From the NCBI GenBank assembly GCA_001970955.1, contig MPUH01000005.1, positions 62,001 through 126,000 of the forward strand: a DNA stretch of 64,000 nt, read 5' to 3'. The stretch is from Stentor coeruleus (Eukaryota > Ciliophora > Heterotrichea > Heterotrichida > Stentoridae). Both the position numbers and the translations under genes were made by a program. Positions 9,773 through 18,854 of the stretch are shown here, piece after piece (the stretch's first letter is position 1; the number at the start of each line of letters is the position of its first letter). A model generated the notes under the pieces. It worked only from the letters and a program-made list of their open reading frames with translations. It searched no databases and was not told where the DNA came from.

Positions 9773-10633
9773 GTCCTTTCAAATCTAAAAAAAAATTACG
9801 AAGCTTTATCAATATTGAAAGAATCTCAAGGAAAAACCAAAAAACACAAGGGTGAATTCTAATATACCGAAAGTTTTAAGACTTCAACTTTGCCAGAAAA
9901 CTCAAACAGATAATCTCTATTTTAAAACTACTTAGAAAAACTGAAATTGGTTGAAAAATACTTAATAAACTGAAATTAGTTGAAAACTTATATAAAAAAG
10001 CTAAACAAGAAAATGTTGAACGAATTTATCAAGTTTAAAAATCAGCTCAGACAATGATTTAAACCAGTCCCATCAATCAACAGTTAAGTAAATTAAAAGA
10101 CTTTCACTAAGAAAACCCTAAAAGAGTATAAAAAAAGTATTTTTATTAAAACTCACCAAATTCTTAAGCAATCAGCAAACCTTATTCTGAAGTTCCATAT
10201 TTCGTCCCATATCATGCTTAGAAACAAAATGATAAAGTTAAGAAGTAAGTCTCTACACCTATAAATTATAATAATTATATAAACACAACAATAACATTTA
10301 AAAAGGAAATCTTGATAGGAAATCATAGAAAAATCTATAATCCTTACAAAGAAAAATATAAAAATACAGTAAAAGAAGAATAATCTTCTGAGAATAATAA
10401 AAATAAATAATTTACTCTAAGTTACTATTTTTTTCGGATGATATAAGACTTTCAGATATATTTCAAAATGGAGGAACGAAGATTTTTTTTAACCTTAAAT
10501 GTTGGGTATCTAAGCATATTATTGCCTAAGAGGCAGAATAAAGATTTAGAATCATCTAAAATGAAAAAAATCCTTTATTTTACGATGATAGCTACAAAAT
10601 TAGGTATAAATATCATATTATTACATTAGTTGC
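9773..10633 (+). pseudogene. Decayed coding-like tract of unknown family
   Basis: One plus-strand frame runs from about 9967 to 10633 with no TGA but about a dozen TAA/TAG. A neighbouring frame at 9773-9970 behaves the same way. Between the stops the conceptual residues look protein-like and rich in Lys, Gln and Asn (for example NVERIYQ and SPINQQLSKLKDF). I recognise no domain. It may be an old gene decayed by C-to-T change at Gln codons, foreign DNA from a ciliate that reads TAA/TAG as Gln, or chance in AT-rich DNA. The coding-like character weakens after about 10380. Confidence 0.3.
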
Positions 10634-11669
10634 ATGTTTCTTCTCTTGGAAATCCTTTTAATATAATTTTCTATTCATCTAAAATATATTTTTTATTTTT
10701 CAGATAACTTTTAAGGTAATTATTATCATTATTGAATTTATACTTAGACTAATTATTTATGTTTTTTGAATGAAACACAGAAATTGATGGGTTTTTAATC
10801 ATTAAGCATTTTAGCTATCTTTAACTTTTACTTTCGTTATTTATTTTAATATCTTTTGATCTGTTGATATTTTATAAAATATGCATTTGTTGTATAAAAG
10901 TTTTCATATTTTAGTGCAGTTTTATATGGAAGCTGTAATAATTCATTTTTTAGGATATTTGAAAGATAGGCAATACTATTAATCTAGCCGAATAGGAAAA
11001 TAATAAAACATTTAAGCCTGAACGGATAAAAAAAATCAAATTAATTCTAGGGAAATGCATTTTATATTTTTGTTTGATTATAGATCTTAACAAATTTTGT
11101 GAAATCATCATATAAAATTCTATAAATTATACAACCTGAATATCTTTAAAGAGATTCTTGCTTTAACATAATATTAACTCTATTTATAAAATATGCATTT
11201 GTTGTATAAAAGTTTTCATATTTTAGTGCAGTTTTATATGGAAGCTGTAATAATTCATTTTTTAGGATATTTGAAAGATAGGTAATACTATTAATCTAGC
11301 CGAATAGGAAAATAATAAAACATTTAAGCCTAAAAGGATAAAAAAAAATCAATTAATTCTAGGGAAATGCATTTTACATTTTTGTTTGATTATAGATCTT
11401 AACAAATTTTGTGAAATCATCATATAAAATTCTATAAATTATACAAACCTGAATATCTTTAAAGAGATTCTTGCTTTAACATAATATTAACTCTATGAAA
11501 AAACTTAAGAATCAATACAATAACCAAAATTTTGATGTTTTAACTAAAAACTCTTAATTATATCTTAAAAAATATTTCCCACATGAATGATTTTTAATCC
11601 AGCCAATTGTGTTAACATCACACTTACTCTAAAAAAAATATTACTAAAGATATACGTTTTCTGATATAA
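10634..11669. other. Gene-poor spacer with 313-bp tandem duplication
   Basis: No gene is seen between the decayed tract and the WD40-channel gene. The dominant structure is the two-copy repeat at 10871-11496. The last 170 bases are C-rich and G-poor, like other 5' flanks. Confidence 0.6.
10871..11496. repeat. ~313-bp tandem direct duplication, two diverged copies
   Basis: Bases 10871-11182 and 11183-11496 align end to end with a handful of substitutions and one- to two-base indels. Examples are ggcaatac versus ggtaatac and cctgaacgg versus cctaaaagg. The divergence shows it is a real, somewhat old duplication and not an assembly overlap like those around the N bases. No coding signal is seen in it. 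Confidence 0.9.
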
Positions 11670-14600
11670 ATGTCTTTTGCCCCATTTCTTGAGGAGAGTA
11701 AATTAGAAAATCAAGACTTTAAACGCAGTGAAAATTTAGAGTTGACAGAAACTAAACCCTTCAAGGAAGAGTCATATATACTAACAAAACAGGAGCAAGA
11801 AAGCGCTGATTCACAAAATACTCAGCAGCCACATCTAATAGAAATGCAGAAGTTATTAAGAACAATCCAACTTCTTAAAGATATCGACATAATAAACGAA
11901 GACAAAACTATCATCTTATCAAAAAAGGTAGATAAAATCTGTTGTCCTCATTTTTCATTAAGTTCTGATAGTTTATTTGCTGTTTTATCTTGTGAAGAAA
12001 ACTCCATTGCAGTTTTTGATTTATTAAAAAATACTCAAAACAAGTTCATTCTGGGTTATCATGAAAGCAAAGTAACAAGTATTATTTTTAGTTCTTCTGA
12101 TTGGCTTTTAGCTAGTTCAGATGAAAATGGGGTAATAAAAATATGGGAAAATGTTAGTGAATATAACAAGTTTTTAGATTTACCATGTAATAAAAAAGAC
12201 TGTGAAAAGAGAAAATCTAAAGAAGAACCGTGTAAAAGCTTTGAATGTAGAGGACTTCAATGTAAAACTTTTCAAGCTCATGAGTCTAAAATATTATGCT
12301 TGGCTATTAGCTCAGATTTAAATATGATAGCAAGTGGTTCTATAGATAATAATGCAAAATTATGGATATCCTCTGATTATAAAAATTATCATATTTTCCA
12401 GGGGCATAATAAAGCTGTAAATGCTATTGCTTTTACAAATAATAATAAAAATCTTGTTACAGGGTCAGAAGATAAAAGTCTTATTATATGGGGGATTAAA
12501 AAAAGAATACTTTTATTTATATTAAGAAATCATAAAGAACCTATAAATAATATAATAATCGACAGATTTTCTTTTGGTCAAGGAATTGCCAGCATTTCTA
12601 GAAATGAATTAAGAATCTGGAATCTGAATAACAAAAAAACAGAATTCACCTACACAACTGAAGATAATGAAATTTCAAGCATTTCAATGGATTCTGATAA
12701 AAATTATTTAGCCCTTGGCTTTTCATTTGGAAAAAGAATTGAAATTATAAGCTTGGAAAACTATAAAATTATTTCATCTTTTGATAAAAGCGATTCTTGT
12801 ATTGAAAATATAAAGTTTAGTTCTGATGGGAAATATTTCGCAATACTAAATGCAAAAAAACTAATAATTCATTCACTCAGACATTCAGAATTATCAGTTC
12901 TCATTACCCATAATAAAAAAGTAACTTCTATTGCCATAAACAGATCCGGTAAAATTATTGGTAGTATTTCCGAAGACTGTACTTTCAAATCTAAATCATG
13001 GAAAAAACCTGAAGAAATGATTTGTGAACTTAAACTTAAAGTTCAAATAAAATGCTTAAGTTTTGCAAATACACCAGAAAATATAAATTTAGTATGTCTA
13101 GGATTAGAAGATGGAAGCATTATGGTTAAAAATATAACAACTCATTTTGAAAACAAAGTAATAAAAATATGTGAAAAAGCAATAACTTTTATATCATTTT
13201 GCAATAAAGATAAATCTTTTCTTTATACTGAAGCTAACTCATCACAGATTTACTTAATTTCTGATTCATTAGCTGATAATTCAAAAAATAAATTAGTAGG
13301 GCATAATGATACAGTATTATGCGTTGCTTATGATGGAAATAAATTTGCGATTAGTGGATCTAAAGATAAATCAGTAATTATATGGGATATAAGCTTAATG
13401 AAAATGAAAAAAAAAATTAATATGCATTTAGATTGGGTTTGTACAGTTTGTATTTCTAATAATGGGAAAATAGCAGCAAGTGGGTCAAGAGATAAGAATA
13501 TTATTATTTTTAATCTAGTTTTAATGAAATCTGAATATATTATTAACAATTCAAGAATAATATCATCATTATATTTTTCATATGATTTAAAATATATAGT
13601 TAGCACTTCAGATGATAATCAATTCAAGGTTTGGAATTTGCAAGAACAATGTTTAGATTATTCGATTACTGGGCATTCTGATACTGTTAATATTGCTGTT
13701 TTTGGATCAGATTCTAATTTTATTATTAGCGGATCTAATGATAAGACAATTAAAGTTTGGGGTTTAGAAAAAGATATTGAAGACCAAAAAACAATTATTA
13801 AATTGAAAAATGAAAAAATCCCTATTAAAAAAATAATCCCATGTCCAAAAAGAAAATATGCTCTTTTAGTTGATGACAATGGGGCTCGGGTACTTTCATC
13901 CAAAGGGGCAATTACATCGTACTTTAAAAACTATGATCTTTCTGAATGGAACATTGGATTTTCTATAAATTCTAATGTGATTTTTCAAAGAGAAAATAAT
14001 ATACACTGTTATAATCCTAAGAATGGGATGAAGATAGACATAACTGAAGAAATGGTAAAAACAGAAGAGTTACTTGAGCATAGGTTTTATGATTTAGGAA
14101 ACCAGTCATATATTGGTAAAACTACTTTGATTTCATGCTTGAAAACTAAAGATAGTGATAATATTCCTATTGATGCATTAGATTCAATAATTGGAAAATC
14201 AAAATTTACTGGTTTACATATAATAGCTTATAAAGGAGAATATTCTATAATAAAAACACTTATTGGAAATCAGATTATTTCATTGAAAACTGATAACTTT
14301 GGATATTCACCTTTAAGATATGCTATTGAGAAAAGGCATCAAACATGTGTTGATGTACTTATTCAATATATAATATATCTTTCTACGCTAGAAAATCAAG
14401 GATATTTACAAAGTTCAATACTTGCATTAAGAAATGATCTCAATATAATTATTGAAAACTCTTCAATTTATCTTCAACAGTTTTTCAATTTGTTTCTTAT
14501 ACGTGAAACTAAAATACGCTTAATAAAACCTCTTAAATCATTACCAATTGTTAATTTAAGCGATACAAAAATTTCTTTAATTAATAGTTTCGCTTCACTT

Positions 14601-15740
14601 AACGATGATGATATAGAAAAAAAAGTACCAGTAACTATTGTTGTATCTATTATTCCAATTAATAGTAATTAATATTTAGCATCTGAAAAAGCTTTATTAG
14701 ATGCAATTATAAATTATAAAAATGAAAATATTTTCAGAAGTGATTTTATTCAATATATCATTGAATATAATTGGAATGACATGAGATTATTCATATTAAT
14801 TACGACTTTTCTTGAATGGATTTTCTTATCTTTTATATTCTTGGCAATTGGAATTTTCTCAGGCGATAACTCAAATTTGAACATTGCAATCTTGATTTTA
14901 AATATTTTACTTATATTCTTAGAAATTTTTCAAATATACAATGAACCAAAAACATATTTTCTTAATCTATGGAACTTCGCTGATATATTTAGAGTAGCTA
15001 CAACTTTTTCATATTTTTGTGTATTACAATCAGATGTAATTATACCAACAAAATATACTTGGTTAATGCTATTTTCTAATTTACTTAGAGGAACAAGTGG
15101 ATTTAGAGCTTTTAGTAAAACAAGATATTATGTTAGACTTTTAATTTCAAGCCTGAGTGATATAAAATGGTTTATTGTTCTTTATTTTTATACTGTTTTT
15201 TGCTTTGGGTTTCTTACAATAACACTTCAGGGTAAAACAGCGGATTTTCAAAATATTATTTTTAATCCTGTGATTTTTTCTGTAGGCGAATTTAGTGTTT
15301 CGGAAGCTGATTTATCATTCACAGTTGAAATATCAATTATGCTTGCTATTACAATCAATGTTATTTTAATGTTAAATATGATAATTTCTATACTAGGAAA
15401 TTCTTTTTCTGAATTCCAAGAAAAGGCGGATATTTATAATTATTGTGAAATGGCTGAGGTTATTCTTGAAAATTATTGTATAAAAAGAATGTTTACTAAA
15501 TCAAAAAATGAAAAAAAATATTTACAAGTTTGTGATTTATTAAATGAAGGGGATAGTTCAAGTGGGATTAATGATCAAACTGATCAATTTATTGAAATAA
15601 ATAAAAGATTGACAAGGCTAGCAAATATTATAGATGAGAAAAAAAATATTTCTGAAGCTAATGGCAGAAAAATTGAAGAAAATTCTCGAGAAATTGCAAG
15701 TTTGAAAGAAATGATGAGGGAATTTTTTGAGAATAAGTAA
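11670..15740 (+). CDS. WD40-ankyrin-TRP-like cation channel fusion (one 15-nt intron)
   Basis: Exons 11670-14664 and 14680-15740 encode about 1,351 residues in one frame. Residues about 90-760 hold many WD40 repeats (recurring GS.D..I..W units such as SGSIDNNAKLW and SGSNDKTIKVW), enough for about two propellers. Residues about 850-920 look like ankyrin repeats (TGLHIIAYKGEYSIIKTL, YSPLRYAIEKRH). From about 1,030 there are six membrane segments. The last is followed by LNMIISILGNSFSEF, the S6 signature of TRP/polycystin-type channels, then a cytosolic coiled coil. I infer a cation channel with a large cytosolic WD40 sensor or scaffold. The exon-exon reading is continuous: the single base left in exon 1 completes a Thr codon with exon 2. 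Confidence 0.85.
14665..14679 (+). other. 15-nt intron (GTAATTAATATTTAG)
   Basis: Phase-1 intron in the WD40-channel gene. If kept, it puts TAA in frame. If removed, the WD40 and channel frames join with no gap in reading. Confidence 0.88.
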
Positions 15741-16635
15741 AGATAATTTATGAGTTAAGAAATAGATAGTATTTTTTTAAAGTTTTTATCCAAGCTAAAG
15801 TTTCCTATAATAAATTTTTAACTTAAAAACATTGAATTGTATTTACATTTTTATGATAATTTTCAAGGATTTAGCAAATTGATTTTTAAATAACATTATG
15901 ATGATATTGATAGGATAATTTTAAATGATAGTTACATAAAACTTATAGATAAATGCACTATAACCAAAAAAGCAAACCTGATGAAAAAAATAATATTTCT
16001 ACTAATTATTAAGAAAAAAAGATTTAAAAAAGTTTAATATTTTCTATGCTTATATTATAAAAAACAAAAACACACATTCTTCTAATACTAATAAGAAAAA
16101 AAAACCACAACGATATAAAATTTGATGTTTGAAAATCTAAAAATCATGACAAAAAATAGTTTTGTTGAAAGTTTTTCAGATATTTTTATGATTTCAAAAC
16201 TTGATAAGTAATAATTATAAAAAGAATTTGATAGGATAATGCTAAACTGCCTAATTGGCAACAGCTTTTGGTTTAATTTACACTGTAAGAGCAAAATTTC
16301 TTACACTAATGAATTCTTGTGGCTAATATTAAAATATAGAATAAAATAATTATGTGATAAAATATATAAGTATATAAAGAAATCAAAGAAATATCCTTTA
16401 GTGAAACTTGAAATATGATAGATTTTTTCTCTTTCTAAACTATATTTCCAAGAATGCAACTTAAAACAGAACCCGAGGTTTAAAAAATAAATTTTGTATG
16501 CGAAAAACTAAAATTATCATCTAAAACATCCATACAAATACAATCTTTTTCAATCAACTTTCCACCAACTACTCAATTTCATATATTTATAACTATTTCA
16601 ATATAAAAAAACCTCTTATAATAAATAAATTCTTA
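15741..16635. other. Intergenic spacer
   Basis: No convincing gene. A short minus-strand frame at 16088-16294 has no family features and looks like chance. Bases 16520-16635 are C-rich and G-poor upstream of the next plus-strand gene. Confidence 0.6.
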
Positions 16636-17121
16636 ATGATTTGCCAGATGTGCAATAGCTTTTTTGATGAAAAAACATTCTGCTGTATATATTGCTTTAA
16701 TATACAAATTATTCCCAGTTGCCCTAATTGCCAAACTTTGATCAAGAATATTCTATTAAATAAAATCGAAGTATGTCCTAACATTCATATGTGTTTAGAG
16801 CCATTAGCTGAAATAACATTAGACGATATTAATACGTTTATTTTCAACAAGGACGTTAAAAATTCTCAAAGTGATGATAATTTTATATATGAAAGTGGAT
16901 TTACCACAACAGTAATATCTAAAAATTTTAATGAAGTAAGCTTATCACTAAGTGATTTTGAATTCACAATAGGCAGAGAAATAATTATCCCATTTAATTA
17001 TTATACAGAAAATGATGATTATAATGAATTATTTGAAACTAAAGATAGTGAAAATATGAGTGATTATGATTTTGAAGATTTAATAAATACAAGTGTAAGC
17101 CAGACTAAAACGATAGAGTAA
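16636..17121 (+). CDS. Small Cys-rich protein, unknown function
   Basis: 161 residues. The first 35 contain CQMC, CCIYC and CPNC pairs, a spacing suggesting one or two small zinc knuckles. Two more Cys follow before residue 55. The remainder is acidic and polar (NDDYNELFETKDSENMSD) and probably disordered. I do not recognise the family. It precedes a RING protein by only 18 bp, in the same reading frame, on the same strand. A segment GTAAACATGATTTTAG at 17118-17133 resembles a 16-nt intron, but removing it does not join the two frames. It would only change the last residues. The two are best treated as separate genes. Confidence 0.6.
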   Translation: MICQMCNSFFDEKTFCCIYCFNIQIIPSCPNCQTLIKNILLNKIEVCPNIHMCLEPLAEITLDDINTFIFNKDVKNSQSDDNFIYESGFTTTVISKNFNEVSLSLSDFEFTIGREIIIPFNYYTENDDYNELFETKDSENMSDYDFEDLINTSVSQTKTIE

Positions 17122-17139
17122 ACATGATTTTAGGTTAAA

Positions 17140-18663
17140 ATGTTAAATTTAATAAGAGTAAATACATTTTTTAGTGATAAAATGAAATTGTCAATAACTT
17201 GTGGGATTTGTGGAGATGAATTCCGTGAACCTTGTGCTGTTCAATGTGGCCATAGTTTCTGTAAATCTTGTATTAATGCACTTATAAATAAAAAAGATTA
17301 CACATGCCCTGTATGTGGACAAGCTTTTAACAAGTCTCCGAAAAAATTAATCATTAAAAATACAGCTTTGAGGTTACTTCTTACAAAATATATCAATACA
17401 AAATACAAACTAAAACTATTGATAAACAAAAACGAAACTTTAACTGAAGAAGCCGAAAAACTGAAACAAGAGTGTAGCTTTGAGCATCAAAAAAACATAA
17501 AACTAAAGGTAAAAGTAGATGATTGTGAACAAAATCATTCAGATTTTGAAGCTCTTATAAAACAAAACGAAGAAATTCGCCAAACTATGCATAATATGGG
17601 AGGATCCAAAACACATGACCCAGAAGATCGAAAAATAAGCAAATCTGTAATGGCTAAAGTTCCTAGGAAAATTAGAAAACTTGATTTTGAAAACACGACA
17701 ATTGAAAACTCTGCTCGACAATATAAAATCAAATCAAATAATAAAGAAAGGGAAAAGTTATATGAAATGACACAAGCTTTTGATGAGCTTAAAAGTAAAT
17801 ACAAAACAATGACTTTTGATTTGGAAAAAAGGACAAGAATGATTAACTCGCTAACTCATGAAAACGCAACTTTAAAAGATAAAATCAAAAAATTAAACAC
17901 AGATATTGAAATTACTAATAGGGAAAAAAGGACTATTGACAATGAAAACAATCAGCTTAAAATAACCTTATCCGATTATGAAAGAAAAACAAGTGAAAAT
18001 TCAGCTTATGTTTTAGAAATAAAAGATCTTAAATCAAGAATAAAAACCTATGAAACAGAAATCGACAATCTTAATCGAAACAAACAAGCAAATCTTAATG
18101 AAATAGACAAACTTAAAGAAAAACTACAAAAAACAGCACAAAAACTAGGGGATTTCCCCCCTTTCCTCAAAGAAAACACTTCTTTACAAGATAAAATCAT
18201 AAGGTTTGATGCAGAAAAGCAAAATCTTACAGGCCAACTTGGAATTAAAACTAAAATCATAGAAGAACTTAATCAGAAACTTGAGTCTGTAAAGCAATCT
18301 GAGAAAAATTTAATAAGAGATAATGAGAATTTGCATAAAGAAATCAAAACAATAAAATTGAATTTTAAACATGGAGATGTTATAGACAAAGTTAAAAATG
18401 ATATAATATCAAGTGAAAGTAGTACCGAATTTCTAATAAAAATACGTAATCTTGATGGTTTTGATACTGAAAGATTCTCAAGAATTAATAGCAGAGTTAG
18501 GCGTATTGAGAAAGAAAGTGAAGAAAATAAGAGAATATTTGATGAACAAAATTTAACAAGTAAAAAAGCTGGAATAAATAGAAATAGATCAAATCTTTCT
18601 AATAGTGCAGCGAGGATTATACTTAGTAGTCCGAAGAAAGTTCATAATCATAATGGAAATTAA
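17140..18663 (+). CDS. RING-finger coiled-coil protein (probable E3 ubiquitin ligase)
   Basis: 507 residues from this ATG. An alternative ATG at 17182 starts right before the RING and may be the true start, since it leaves 60 bp instead of 18 bp after the upstream gene. The RING is of C3HC4 type: CGICGDEF, VQCGHSFCKSC and YTCPVCGQ (about residues 21-62). A long alpha-helical coiled coil rich in Lys, Glu and Asn follows to about residue 450. RING domains recruit ubiquitin-conjugating enzymes, and the TRIM-like RING plus coiled-coil layout suggests a dimeric E3. I see no B-box, so a true TRIM assignment is not supported. The substrate is unknown. Confidence 0.8.
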   Translation: MLNLIRVNTFFSDKMKLSITCGICGDEFREPCAVQCGHSFCKSCINALINKKDYTCPVCGQAFNKSPKKLIIKNTALRLLLTKYINTKYKLKLLINKNETLTEEAEKLKQECSFEHQKNIKLKVKVDDCEQNHSDFEALIKQNEEIRQTMHNMGGSKTHDPEDRKISKSVMAKVPRKIRKLDFENTTIENSARQYKIKSNNKEREKLYEMTQAFDELKSKYKTMTFDLEKRTRMINSLTHENATLKDKIKKLNTDIEITNREKRTIDNENNQLKITLSDYERKTSENSAYVLEIKDLKSRIKTYETEIDNLNRNKQANLNEIDKLKEKLQKTAQKLGDFPPFLKENTSLQDKIIRFDAEKQNLTGQLGIKTKIIEELNQKLESVKQSEKNLIRDNENLHKEIKTIKLNFKHGDVIDKVKNDIISSESSTEFLIKIRNLDGFDTERFSRINSRVRRIEKESEENKRIFDEQNLTSKKAGINRNRSNLSNSAARIILSSPKKVHNHNGN

Positions 18664-18854
18664 TATATAAATATATAGTCTTGATAAATTTTGCCATGAA
18701 ATAATAGTTAAAAGGTTTTTTTTTGTGAGGGGGAAGTTTTAGTTTATGAAAATTGGGAAATTAAAGGATTTAATAAAAATATCTAATAAAAAGCTAAATT
18801 TATGTAAAATGATTTTATTTCTCTATAAAATAACCTAGTTCCAGGAAAATACGC

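Noticed and set aside
10468-10629. 54-codon ORF starting MEERRF in the decayed tract
   Set aside because: It is the last part of a longer frame that is interrupted by stops upstream, with no independent support.
16088-16294. 68-aa minus-strand ORF in the spacer before the Cys-rich gene
   Set aside because: Hydrophobic, AT-driven composition with no motif or flank pattern.
17118-17133. 16-nt intron joining the Cys-rich and RING genes
   Set aside because: Removing it puts a stop a few codons later, so it does not fuse the two frames.
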